From: Deefgea rivuli DSM 18356
GTDB lineage: Bacteria > Pseudomonadota > Gammaproteobacteria > Burkholderiales > Chitinibacteraceae
Reading direction: 5' to 3'
Length of the DNA: 64,000 nucleotides
NCBI RefSeq assembly: GCF_000620145.1
Contig: NZ_JHVM01000008.1
Coordinates: 186,001-250,000 of the forward strand
Part shown: piece after piece, positions 1-8,874 of the stretch
Layout: each line of letters begins with the position of its first letter
Numbering within the stretch: position 1 is the first letter of the stretch
Translations under genes and position numbers: made by a program
The notes under the pieces: generated by a model
The model's input: the letters and a program-made list of their open reading frames with translations, nothing else
Databases searched by the model: none
What the model was told of the DNA's origin: nothing

Positions 1-542
1 TATGCGCGATGAGTGCGTATGCCGGCAGCATCAAAACCATCAAATCCGAAGTTGAATTTAACGGTAACCGCATTGAGCTGGCAGCACGTTACGCAGTGAC
101 CCTCTCGCCAGAAATTGAAACCGCGCTGAAAAATGGCTTATCACTGCCATTTACCTACGACTTCAAACTCACCCGACCGCATTTCTATGCTTGGTATCGT
201 AGTGTCGCCGATAGCTTTAATCCAACGGCCAGCATTACCTACCGTCTGAGTTATCAGCCGCTCACGCGCCAATACCGCTTGAATACCGGAGGCTTAAGCC
301 GCAGCTTTAATACCGCCGAAGAAGCGCTGCTTGCGCTTACTATTATTCGCAGTTGGGCAGTCTTAGAAAGTAGCAATATTACGCCTGAAGACTTTGCTGG
401 CAAAATCCGCTTTCGCCTTGATCATTCACAGCTACCAAAATCGTATCAGCTCACAGCCTTGGGCGATGAAAGTTGGGTATTAGATTCTGGCTGGCAGGAA
501 TTACAGCGTAATGCACCGCAGCCCGTTGAGGCCGCGCAATGA
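1..542 (+). CDS. DUF4390 family envelope protein (5' end cut by window)
   Basis: The reading frame is open to the left edge. The first visible residues read C-A-M-S-A-Y-A-G, which looks like the end of a signal peptide with cleavage after AYA, so the true start probably lies outside the window. The remaining sequence (an early SEVEFNGNRIELAARYAVTLS stretch split by family-typical FTYDFKL and TYRLSY beta-strand segments, and a WVLDSGW motif near the end) fits the DUF4390 family, which precedes NtrY-like kinases in many betaproteobacteria. The end overlaps the next gene by 4 bp (ATGA), so the two are likely translationally coupled. No biochemical role is known to me. Confidence 0.8.
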   Translation, partial: CAMSAYAGSIKTIKSEVEFNGNRIELAARYAVTLSPEIETALKNGLSLPFTYDFKLTRPHFYAWYRSVADSFNPTASITYRLSYQPLTRQYRLNTGGLSRSFNTAEEALLALTIIRSWAVLESSNITPEDFAGKIRFRLDHSQLPKSYQLTALGDESWVLDSGWQELQRNAPQPVEAAQ

Positions 543-2665
543 AAAAGTTACTGATTTTTCTGGGTGTTTTAGGCACGATCCTACTGTTTTTGCTGGCCTC
601 GGCGTCCGGCAATACCTCTGAATTATCACAATATTACAAACTAATCCTAACGCTGAATGGCGTTTTGTTGTTGGCTTTGGCGATTCTAGTTGGCTCCCGC
701 CTAGCCCAGCTCTTAAAACGAGTTAAAAGCAAAGTATTTGGTTCGCGGCTCACGATGCGTATGGTGCTGATGTTTTCCTTAGTCGCCATTCTACCCGGCG
801 CTTTGGTGTACACCTTATCGGTGCAATTTTTAAATCGCTCAATTGAAACTTGGTTTGATGTTCGCGTTGACAATGCACTCGATCGCGGCTTGAATTTGGG
901 GCATAACGCGATTGATTATCAGCTTAATGATTTGCAACGCAAAGCCAGCGTCATCGCTTGGGATATTCACGATAACAGTATGAGCGCGCTGCTGGAGCGC
1001 CTGTCCAAATTACGTGATCAAACTGGCGTGCAAGAGATCACCTTATTCGATAATAACAGCCAAGTTCACGCCCATATCGGCAATGAATACGCGGGGCTTG
1101 TACCCAATCTGCCCGAGCGAAAAATCATTACCGAAGCCGAGCGCGGCTATTACAAAGGGATTGAAAACGACCCCGAGCATGGCTTAATCATGCGCGTTAT
1201 TGTGCAATTGCCGGGTAGTGAATTTTCTAATCGCGTCAAATTACTGCAATTGCTACAACCTGTTCCCAAACAGCTCGCTCAAGACGCTGAACTGGTTGAA
1301 CAAGTCCGCAGTGAATACAAACAACTCTCGCAATCTCGTGCTGGCTTAAAACTGATTTTTAGCCTGACGTTGACGATGGCATTGACGATGGCGCTACTGG
1401 GCGCTCTGGCCTTGGCGATTTACCTATCCGACAAACTTGCCGCACCGCTGTCGGTCTTAGCCGCCGGAACGCGCGCGGTGGCGCAAGGTGATTTTACGCA
1501 GCAACACCCCGTCATTAGCCGCGATGAACTCGGAATTTTGACTCATTCGTTTAATCGCATGACGCGCCAGCTCTCTGATGCGCGCGATACGCTAGAACAA
1601 AATCAAGCCGAGCAAGCCGAAGCCAAAGCCTATGTTGAAGCGATTTTAGGCTCGCTATCGGCGGGGGTGTTGTCGCTGGATGAAGACTGGCATTTACAAT
1701 CGGCCAATCACAGCGCGCTACGGATTTTAGGCTTAGATCCAAATCGAATTGGCACGCTGCCCTTGTCACAATGGAATGAAGCCTACCCGAACCTCACCGC
1801 ATTTTTTGCGCATACTATCCACGGTTTCTTATCAGATGACGAAGTCTGGCAAAGACAAATTGAGCTGGATGCTGAAAAACGCGTGCTCTTGGTGCGCGGT
1901 ACACGCCTCACGCAAAAAATTGATGGTAGCGAAGACTTGCATGGCTATGTAATGGTATTTGATGACATTACCGAATTACTGTCCGCACAGCGCGATGCCG
2001 CTTGGGGTGAAGTGGCAAGGCGCTTAGCCCACGAAATCAAAAATCCACTGACGCCAATTCAGCTGTCTGCCGAACGGATGGAAATGAAACTGGTTGATAA
2101 ACTTGACGCGACAGGCGCAGAGTTTTTAAAGCGCAATACGCAAACCATCGTCAAGCAAGTCGCGGCACTTAAACAAATGGTCGACGCTTTCCGCGATTAT
2201 GCCCGCAAGCCTTCCGGCAAAAAGCGCCCGCTCGATTTAATCCAATTATTAAATGAAGTGCTGGTTCTGTATGAAGCGTCGCCGATTGCGCTCGACTTCA
2301 AAGTTCATGGTGCACTCATGGTCAATGGTGACCCAACCCATTTGCGGCAAGTGATTCATAACTTGCTACAAAATGCCCAAGATGCAATCACCGATGCTCC
2401 CGAGCAAAGGATTTGCCTTTTGGTAGAAAAAGACGAAAAATGGGCGCGTCTTTATATTGAAGACAGCGGCAAAGGCTTTCCCGCCGAACTATTGCCTCGT
2501 GTTTTTGAGCCTTATGTCACATCAAAGGCCAAAGGTACGGGTCTTGGTTTAGCGATCGTGAAAAAAATCATCGAAGAACATCACGGACGCGTTCAGGTGG
2601 GTAATGCCACCGGTGCTTACGTTAGGATCGAGCTGCCGCTCTGGGAGGAAACAACTAGTGGCTAA
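539..2665 (+). CDS. ntrY: NtrY-like sensor histidine kinase
   Basis: This 708-residue membrane histidine kinase has two N-terminal membrane segments (about residues 5-25 and 36-60), a third at about 75-95, a periplasmic sensor region and a fourth segment near 275-300. A HAMP domain follows (SDKLAAPLSVLAAGTRAVAQG), then a PAS-like domain. The kinase core has an H-box (RRLAHEIKNPLTPIQLSAER), an N-box (HNLLQNAQDAI), and GKGF and GTGLGLAIV ATP-lid motifs. It presumably phosphorylates the response regulator encoded immediately downstream, whose GTG start lies inside the last codons of this gene. The NtrY family senses nitrogen or redox status; the signal here is unknown. Confidence 0.93.
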   Translation: MKKLLIFLGVLGTILLFLLASASGNTSELSQYYKLILTLNGVLLLALAILVGSRLAQLLKRVKSKVFGSRLTMRMVLMFSLVAILPGALVYTLSVQFLNRSIETWFDVRVDNALDRGLNLGHNAIDYQLNDLQRKASVIAWDIHDNSMSALLERLSKLRDQTGVQEITLFDNNSQVHAHIGNEYAGLVPNLPERKIITEAERGYYKGIENDPEHGLIMRVIVQLPGSEFSNRVKLLQLLQPVPKQLAQDAELVEQVRSEYKQLSQSRAGLKLIFSLTLTMALTMALLGALALAIYLSDKLAAPLSVLAAGTRAVAQGDFTQQHPVISRDELGILTHSFNRMTRQLSDARDTLEQNQAEQAEAKAYVEAILGSLSAGVLSLDEDWHLQSANHSALRILGLDPNRIGTLPLSQWNEAYPNLTAFFAHTIHGFLSDDEVWQRQIELDAEKRVLLVRGTRLTQKIDGSEDLHGYVMVFDDITELLSAQRDAAWGEVARRLAHEIKNPLTPIQLSAERMEMKLVDKLDATGAEFLKRNTQTIVKQVAALKQMVDAFRDYARKPSGKKRPLDLIQLLNEVLVLYEASPIALDFKVHGALMVNGDPTHLRQVIHNLLQNAQDAITDAPEQRICLLVEKDEKWARLYIEDSGKGFPAELLPRVFEPYVTSKAKGTGLGLAIVKKIIEEHHGRVQVGNATGAYVRIELPLWEETTSG

Positions 2666-3959
2666 TCAAGATATTTTAATCGTCGACGACGAAATCGGCA
2701 TCCGCGAGCTTTTATCTGAAATCTTGCTGGATGAGGGGTATAGCGTTGCACTCGCTGAAAATGCAGAGGCTGCACGTCAATACCGTAACCAAGGCGAACC
2801 TCGCCTCGTGCTATTGGATATCTGGATGCCAGATACCGATGGGGTGACACTGCTCAAAGAATGGGCCCGCAACGGCCAACTCACTATGCCAGTCGTCATG
2901 ATGTCGGGGCATGCCACCGTCGATACCGCAGTCGAAGCCACGCGCATCGGCGCGCTCGATTTCCTCGAAAAGCCAATTGGTCTGCAAAAATTGCTGTCCA
3001 CGGTAAAACGGGCACTCTCTCAGCCTGCTAATCCGGTAAAGCCGACTCAGGGTTTGCAGAGCCTCGGCAATAGCGCAGCAATTACTTCGCTGCGTGAGGC
3101 GCTTGACCAGGTTGCAAGCCAAACCCTGCCTATCACTTTAACCGGCGAACCAGGATCCGGTTTTGAAACCTGCGCGCGGCATTTAACTCGCCCCAATACG
3201 CCGTTTATTTCGCCTAGCGCAAATGAAGAACTCGCGCTACCGCCGCAAGACATCCTCAATCGTGCGGCAGGTGGTACGATTTTTGTTCGGGATATTGCGT
3301 GGCTAGATCGTAAAGCCCAAACGGGCTTGCTTAATCTGCTGCCAAAGCTCGAAAAATACAAAATCCGTCTAGTGACAGCATCGAGTCGGCCACTGGATCA
3401 GTTGATTAATCAGTGCGAGCCAGAATTACTGCGCCAGCTGACCCAAATCATTATTGCGGTGCCGCCGCTGCGCGCGCATGCCGAAGACGTTGCGGCCTTG
3501 GCTGAAGTGCTTTTGGCACAAACAGTCAATAGCAATAAACTCGGCGCAAGACGCTTTTCAAAATCCGCCTTGCAGCTACTCAGCCAGCAAGATTGGCCGG
3601 GTAATATCGACCAACTGGCCAATGTCGTGAAAAGCTTGGCCTTGACGGGTCGTGATGGCGATATTGATATTTTGCCAGTGAGCCGCCTGCTCACGCAGCT
3701 GTCGCCCAATTCGCAAGAGGCCACTTTGGGCGTCACGCCGCAAGCGATGCCTTTGCCGCAAATCGATTTGGATTTGCCATTACGCGAAGCGCGAGATCAA
3801 TTTGAGCGTTTTTATCTGGAGCGCCAAATTGAACTCTCCAACGGCAATATGAGCCGCGTTGCTGAGCGTATCGGTTTGGAACGTACGCATTTGTATCGCA
3901 AGCTTAAACAGCTCGGGATTCAAATGCCACGCAAACAGCGCGTTACTGAAGAGCAATAA
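2658..3959 (+). CDS. ntrX: NtrX-like response regulator, AAA+ / Fis type
   Basis: The start is set at GTG 2658 because GGAGG lies 10 bases upstream and the protein then begins with the receiver motif DILIVDDE. The receiver domain (residues 1-120) has the acidic pocket DD, phospho-acceptor D in LLDIWMPDTDG, and the K in EKPIG. A degenerate sigma54-activator ATPase follows: the P-loop region reads GEPGSGF rather than GESGTGKE, and the GAFTGA loop is not visible. The C-terminus carries a Fis-type helix-turn-helix (NMSRVAERIGLERTHLYRKL). The gene overlaps ntrY by 8 bp. The missing P-loop lysine suggests that it does not hydrolyse ATP, as in some other betaproteobacterial NtrX proteins. Confidence 0.9.
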   Translation: MANQDILIVDDEIGIRELLSEILLDEGYSVALAENAEAARQYRNQGEPRLVLLDIWMPDTDGVTLLKEWARNGQLTMPVVMMSGHATVDTAVEATRIGALDFLEKPIGLQKLLSTVKRALSQPANPVKPTQGLQSLGNSAAITSLREALDQVASQTLPITLTGEPGSGFETCARHLTRPNTPFISPSANEELALPPQDILNRAAGGTIFVRDIAWLDRKAQTGLLNLLPKLEKYKIRLVTASSRPLDQLINQCEPELLRQLTQIIIAVPPLRAHAEDVAALAEVLLAQTVNSNKLGARRFSKSALQLLSQQDWPGNIDQLANVVKSLALTGRDGDIDILPVSRLLTQLSPNSQEATLGVTPQAMPLPQIDLDLPLREARDQFERFYLERQIELSNGNMSRVAERIGLERTHLYRKLKQLGIQMPRKQRVTEEQ

Positions 3960-3974
3960 GAAGTAATGCAACAC

Positions 3975-4010
3975 TAAAAAAATCGGCCCAGTCATTCGGC
4001 CGATTTTTTA
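3975..4010 (+). terminator. Rho-independent terminator after ntrX
   Basis: The stem AAAAATCGGCC pairs with GGCCGATTTTT around a short loop and is followed by a T tract. It separates the kinase operon from trkA. Confidence 0.85.
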
Positions 4011-4045
4011 CTTTAATCATTTCATATCGGTCACAGAGGTCTATC

Positions 4046-5422
4046 TTGCCCAATATTTTAATTTTAGGTGCGGGGCGAGTTGGCTCCTCGGTGGCTGAAC
4101 AATTGGTTCATGAGCGCTACAACGTCACAGTCCTAGATAACGACCCCAGCTTGCTCAAACCGCTCGCTGATCGTTTAGATTTACGTACTTCGCTTGGCCT
4201 CGCCAACAATCCCAAAGCGCTGATCGCCGCAGGCATTCAAGACACAGATTTACTACTTGCCGTCACGCCTTATGATGAAGTGAATATGGTCGCGTGCAAA
4301 ATTGCGCATGATTTATTCAATGTGCCCACTCGCCTGGCGCGGATTCGCGATCAGGATATTTTGGAATACGCCGGTCTATTCACTGAAGCTGGCTTTGCCA
4401 TCAATCATGTGATTACACCCGCACAAATTGTCACCAATTACCTAGTAAGCCTGATTGAAACCCCAGAAGCCTTGCAAGTGCTTGAATTTGCCAGTGGTTT
4501 AGCCAAAATGATTGCCGTTCGTGTCGAGGCGGGCGCGCATATGGATGGCAAAGATCTAGCAACACTGGCTCAATATTTAGAGAAAATTGATTGCCGCGTT
4601 GTGTCGATTTACCGCAAAAATAAACGCGTTCGCCCCGATGGCAAAGTGGAATTACAAGTCGGGGACGAAATATTTTTCCTTGCCGCATCCGAACACGTCA
4701 ACCGAGTCGTGAGTGAATTTTGCAGCAATGATAAACCCGTCAAACGAATCCAAATTTGTGGTGGCGGTAATGTAGGCTACCGCTTAGCCAAGCAAATTGA
4801 AACGCGTTACCAAGTGAAAGTCATTGAAAATAATCGCGACCGCGCACATTGGCTAGCTGAACAACTCAACGATAGCCTCGTGCTACACGGCGAAGCGACC
4901 GATGAAGATTTACTCGAAAACGAACAAATTGATCGCTGCGATTTATTTCTCGCGCTGACGTCCGACGATGAAGACAACATCATGTCGTCGCTTCTGGCCA
5001 AGCAAATGGGCGCGCGCCGCGTGGTATCGATTATCAATCGCTCACGTTATGTTGATTTATTACAAGGCGGCAAAATCGATGTTGCGCTTTCACCGGCTCA
5101 AGTCACGATTGGCGCCCTACTCGCTCACGTTCGCCAAGGCGATATCGTTGCAGTGCATAGCTTGCGCCGTGGCGAAGCCGAAGCCATCGAACTGATTGTT
5201 CATGGCACACAAGACACATCGAAGGTGATTGGCCGGAGAATCGAAGAGATTAAATTGCCGCAAGGTGCTGATCTCGCCGCGCTGGTACGCGGTAAAAAAG
5301 TCATCATGGCGCACCACGATACGGTGATTCAAAGCGACGATCATGTGATTTTATTTATCGATAACAAAAGCCATATTCGAGATGTCGAGAAATTATTTGC
5401 GGTTTCGGTGGGATTTTTCTAA
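4046..5422 (+). CDS. trkA: Trk potassium uptake regulatory subunit TrkA
   Basis: This 458-residue cytoplasmic protein has two RCK halves. Each half begins with a Rossmann NAD-binding segment (ILILGAGRVGSSVAEQL near residue 3 and QICGGGNVGYRLAKQ near 234) and ends with a TrkA_C domain. It gates the membrane channel TrkH encoded directly downstream. The start is TTG (4046), preceded by AGAGGT; it is the only start that gives an intact first Rossmann strand. trkH begins at the base after the stop codon, so the two form one operon. Confidence 0.95.
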   Translation: MPNILILGAGRVGSSVAEQLVHERYNVTVLDNDPSLLKPLADRLDLRTSLGLANNPKALIAAGIQDTDLLLAVTPYDEVNMVACKIAHDLFNVPTRLARIRDQDILEYAGLFTEAGFAINHVITPAQIVTNYLVSLIETPEALQVLEFASGLAKMIAVRVEAGAHMDGKDLATLAQYLEKIDCRVVSIYRKNKRVRPDGKVELQVGDEIFFLAASEHVNRVVSEFCSNDKPVKRIQICGGGNVGYRLAKQIETRYQVKVIENNRDRAHWLAEQLNDSLVLHGEATDEDLLENEQIDRCDLFLALTSDDEDNIMSSLLAKQMGARRVVSIINRSRYVDLLQGGKIDVALSPAQVTIGALLAHVRQGDIVAVHSLRRGEAEAIELIVHGTQDTSKVIGRRIEEIKLPQGADLAALVRGKKVIMAHHDTVIQSDDHVILFIDNKSHIRDVEKLFAVSVGFF

Positions 5423-6892
5423 ATGCAAATCGCCCAAAAATTACTGCCAACGGTCAATGTCGTCGCGCGCGTGGCGATGCTGTTTTCACTCAGCATTATC
5501 GTGCCCATTATCGTTGCTTGGTGGAATAATGATGCCGGACTATGGCCGTTCATTGATGCGCTCATCGGCCTGCAAATATTTAGTGGGTTGCTATGGCTGC
5601 TGACTCGTAATTACCGCCGAGAGCTATTACCGCGCGATGGTTTTATCTTGGTCGTCGGCCTGTGGACGGCGCTCGCCGCCGTTGCCGCTGTACCGCTGAT
5701 GCTGTTCGATCCGAATATGTCGTTCACCCATGCCTACTTTGAAACCATGTCAGCGCTCTCAACCACCGGTGCGACAGTGATGACGGGCTTAGATCACTTA
5801 CCCGCATCGATTAACTTATGGCGACACTTACTCAATTGGCTAGGGGGTATGGGTATCATCGTCTTAGCAGTCGCTATCTTCCCGCTATTAGGGGTGGGGG
5901 GTATGCAACTCTTTAAAGCTGAAACCCCTGGCCCGATTAAAGACAGCAAACTCACGCCACGCATCCACGAAACAGCGCGCAATCTGTGGCTGATTTATGC
6001 GGGGCTCACTGTCATCTGCGCTTTGCTCTTGCGTTGGGTCGGTGGTATGTCTTGGCTGGATGCGGTTTGCCACGCCTTTGCCGCAATGTGTTTAGGTGGT
6101 TTTTCAACGCACGATGCCAGCGTTGGCTTTTTTAATTCCCCCCTCATTGAAATCATTTTGATGGTGTTTATGCTACTAGCTGCGACCAATTTCGCGACGC
6201 ATTACTTTGCGCTATCGGGCAGGAAACTCTCAGTCTATTGGCACGATTCTGAATTTAAAGCGATGCTGCTATTGATCGCGACCAGCATTATCGGCCTAAG
6301 TTTTTTCCTGCTGTGGCAAAAAACCTATCCCGACTTTTTAACCTCATTGCGCCATGTGTCATTTAATCTGATTTCAATTGCCACCGATTGCGGCTTTGCC
6401 AGCGTTGATTTTGGCCAATGGCCGATTTTTGCACCCTTGGTAATGCTCTTACTCTCCTGCATTACCGCGTGTGCTGGATCGACGGGCGGCGGGATTAAAA
6501 TGATACGTACGATTATTCAGACTCGCGAAGTTGGGCGGCAAATGTCGCTCTTGCTGCATCCACAAGGCATCCACCCTTTGCGCGTTAATGGCCAAATTAT
6601 TCCCACGTCGATTCTGGCTTCGGTGATGGGCTTTATCTTTTTATACTTCAGCAGCATCGTCGTGCTCACGTTCACGCTTTTGCTATCAGGCATGGATTTC
6701 ATTTCCAGCTTTAGCGCAATTATCGCGTGTATCAATAATGCAGGACCAGGTCTAGGGCAAGTCGGCCCCGCAAGTAATTATGGTGGTTTAACCGACTTTC
6801 AAATCTGGGTATGCAGCTTTACGATGTTGCTCGGGCGTTTGGAAATTTTCTCGGTGCTGATTTTATTCACCAGTGCATTTTGGCGCAGTTAA
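5423..6892 (+). CDS. trkH: Trk potassium uptake channel TrkH
   Basis: This 489-residue integral membrane protein has about ten hydrophobic segments and four pore-loop repeats with filter-like motifs: ALSTTGATVMTG, LGGFSTHDASVGFF, ATDCGFASVDFG and CINNAGPGLGQVGP. Together with TrkA it forms the Trk K+ uptake system in the inner membrane. The ATG directly follows the trkA stop with no spacer, and the ribosome-binding site would lie in the trkA coding sequence. Length and motifs are normal for the family. Confidence 0.95.
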   Translation: MQIAQKLLPTVNVVARVAMLFSLSIIVPIIVAWWNNDAGLWPFIDALIGLQIFSGLLWLLTRNYRRELLPRDGFILVVGLWTALAAVAAVPLMLFDPNMSFTHAYFETMSALSTTGATVMTGLDHLPASINLWRHLLNWLGGMGIIVLAVAIFPLLGVGGMQLFKAETPGPIKDSKLTPRIHETARNLWLIYAGLTVICALLLRWVGGMSWLDAVCHAFAAMCLGGFSTHDASVGFFNSPLIEIILMVFMLLAATNFATHYFALSGRKLSVYWHDSEFKAMLLLIATSIIGLSFFLLWQKTYPDFLTSLRHVSFNLISIATDCGFASVDFGQWPIFAPLVMLLLSCITACAGSTGGGIKMIRTIIQTREVGRQMSLLLHPQGIHPLRVNGQIIPTSILASVMGFIFLYFSSIVVLTFTLLLSGMDFISSFSAIIACINNAGPGLGQVGPASNYGGLTDFQIWVCSFTMLLGRLEIFSVLILFTSAFWRS

Positions 6893-6952
6893 CACTGAAA
6901 ACTGCCAATTTCCCCAATTTGGGTAGCACGGGTTTTCCCTTAAACTGCCGTG

Positions 6953-7597
6953 ATGGAAATCTTCATCACTGGCTTTTTACTTTCTCTGTCGCTGTGCCTT
7001 GATATTGGTATGGTCAATGTGGCAATGATTGATGTCGCAATGAAACACGGGCGCCGAGCAGGATTTTTTCTCGGTTTAGGTTCATGTTTTGGCGACTTAT
7101 GCTATGCGATTTTGGCTTTGCTGGGCATGCGCTATTTATTGCAATTCCCTGCGGTGCAATGGCTCACTTGGCTAGGTGGCGGCAGCCTGCTGATTTGGCT
7201 GGCGTGGAAAATGGCGCGCGAAGCATTGCAAGACGCACAGCTCGAAGAATCTGAACATCCGCCCTTGCCGCCCAAGCATCACCTATTTGGCCGCGGTTTA
7301 GTGCTGGCGATGGCTTCACCAACGTCGATTTTATGGTTTGCCGCAGTCGGCGGCTCATTAATCGCGCAAGCCACCGATGGCTCATTACGCAGTAGCGGGA
7401 TATTCCTCTCTGGATTTTTTATTGGCGGCATCGCTTGGACACTGGGCATCGTTTGCGCCAGCCATCAAGGCGGCAAAGCGATGGGCAATAAATTTAAACA
7501 AGGCTGCCATTTCATCTCGGCCTTGCTGTACCTCTATTTTGCAGGTTTGGTACTAACGAATGGTTACCAAGCTTTATGGTTAAAAACCGCAATGTAA
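6953..7597 (+). CDS. LysE/RhtB-type amino-acid exporter
   Basis: This is a 214-residue inner-membrane protein with about six hydrophobic segments. The N-terminus (FITGFLLSLSLCLDIGMVNVAM) and the later GLVLAMASPTSILWFAAVGG segment match the LysE/RhtB superfamily, in which a conserved proline-bearing helix occurs at this position. An adjacent GTG at 6950 is a possible alternative start. It is a single gene convergent with the diguanylate cyclase; the exported substrate cannot be read from the sequence. Confidence 0.85.
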   Translation: MEIFITGFLLSLSLCLDIGMVNVAMIDVAMKHGRRAGFFLGLGSCFGDLCYAILALLGMRYLLQFPAVQWLTWLGGGSLLIWLAWKMAREALQDAQLEESEHPPLPPKHHLFGRGLVLAMASPTSILWFAAVGGSLIAQATDGSLRSSGIFLSGFFIGGIAWTLGIVCASHQGGKAMGNKFKQGCHFISALLYLYFAGLVLTNGYQALWLKTAM

Positions 7598-7610
7598 AAT
7601 CATAAGCATA

Positions 7611-7644
7611 AAAAAAGCCGCCCGATGAATGGGGCGGCTTTTTT
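7611..7644 (+). terminator. Bidirectional terminator
   Basis: AAAAAAGCCGCCC pairs with GGGCGGCTTTTTT across an 8-base loop. A-tract and T-tract on both sides make it work for the exporter gene (plus strand) and the diguanylate cyclase (minus strand). Confidence 0.9.
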
Positions 7645-7656
7645 ATGCCAATACAA

Positions 7657-8628
7657 TTACTCAGCGATTTCAGTCTTACCACGACCACTCTGTTTAGCGC
7701 GGTACAGCGCCTCATCAGCGCGCAGCAATAATGCGCGGCCATTTTCATCGTCTTTTAACTGCGCAATCCCCGCCGAAAAGCGCACCTCAATCCGTTGATT
7801 GTGATGAATATACGGCGTGCGACCTGCCACTAGCTTCAAACGATCAATCACATAGCTCGCGCCGCGTACATCGGTATCCACCAGCAACAGCAAAAACTCT
7901 TCGCCGCCGTAACGCACCAAAATATCTGATTCACGCAGCACCGCTTTGGTCAGATTCGTCACATGAATCAGCACTTGGTCGCCGACCAAATGCGTGAATT
8001 TGTCATTAATCTGTTTGAAGTCATCCAAATCAATAATCGCCGCCGTCAAACGCCCATCAATCCGCTGCGCGCGTTTCACTTCACGCAGTAATAAATGATC
8101 CAAACCTTGGCGATTGAGCGCGCCGGTCAGTGCATCTTGCTCTAACACTTTGCGGTTAAACGCGAGATCTTCTTCAATATGGCGGATTGAATCACGGATA
8201 GTTTGTAATTCACTATGCGACGTGGTTACCGTTGAATGCACATTATGCGTGGTGCTAATCACCACATTGAGCATATCTTCGAGCGAAGCATGCGTTTCTT
8301 CAGCACTAACAGTCTTTTCAGCGTGGGCTTGGCGAACTTGCTTTAAATCGCCGAGTTTTTGCTCAAAAATCACCGTAGAGTCGGCTAGGTTATCCAATAA
8401 ACTTGACGTCAACTCAGCGGTATCGCTCACCGCATCATCAAGCTTATATAAAACTTGCCACGCCAATTGCATCTCGGTCGCGGTTTTCGTTTCAGGGGCT
8501 TTGATCGTCAAAATCGCATTATAAAACTGCGCGTAGTTTTCGGGCGTTGGCGGCAAGGCCCGTTCAGAAAGCCGCTTAAGTGCAATGCGGGCAATTTCCA
8601 CCGGATTCACAGGGGTGGACATAGTCAT
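7657..8628 (-). CDS. GGDEF diguanylate cyclase
   Basis: This 323-residue cytoplasmic protein has an N-terminal helical region of about 170 residues with no recognised sensor, followed by a GGDEF domain. The active-site loop reads RYGGEEF, and the sequence RESD lies five residues before GGEEF, giving a complete RxxD inhibitory site. It should therefore make c-di-GMP from two GTP with product inhibition. The linker ALTGALNRQGL is the usual entry to the domain (DxLTxLxNR). I chose ATG 8628, with AGG about ten bases upstream; ATG 8622 and TTG 8637 are alternatives. No neighbouring gene suggests the signal. Confidence 0.92.
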   Translation of the reverse strand: MTMSTPVNPVEIARIALKRLSERALPPTPENYAQFYNAILTIKAPETKTATEMQLAWQVLYKLDDAVSDTAELTSSLLDNLADSTVIFEQKLGDLKQVRQAHAEKTVSAEETHASLEDMLNVVISTTHNVHSTVTTSHSELQTIRDSIRHIEEDLAFNRKVLEQDALTGALNRQGLDHLLLREVKRAQRIDGRLTAAIIDLDDFKQINDKFTHLVGDQVLIHVTNLTKAVLRESDILVRYGGEEFLLLLVDTDVRGASYVIDRLKLVAGRTPYIHHNQRIEVRFSAGIAQLKDDENGRALLLRADEALYRAKQSGRGKTEIAE

Positions 8629-8649
8629 GGAATTCAAGCCTAATTAGTG

Positions 8650-8754
8650 TAAGTGCTTCAGCAAAAGTTGTCTGTCATCTTTGTCTTACCCTGTCGTACT
8701 CAAGTACGGCCTGCGGTTTCGACGCCTTGCATAAAAATTTTGCGCTAGTGCTTA
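8650..8754 (-). repeat. Dispersed ~100-bp intergenic repeat, family 1 (copy 1)
   Basis: Read on the minus strand it matches the copies at 12952-13048 and 21014-21128. All share an AAATTTTTATGCAAGG-like left end, a central GTACTTGAGTAC-like palindrome and a CTTTTGC right end that is roughly complementary to the left. It lies in the gap between the divergent diguanylate cyclase and mpl genes. Confidence 0.7.
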
Positions 8755-8874
8755 GTTTTACGGTTTGATCTGATTGTAAGGACATGTGGATAATCCGCCA
8801 AGTACCTTAGTCAAATAAGTATTCAATAACTCAATTTCATCCCTACTTTTATCAGCAATACGGTTATATCTACT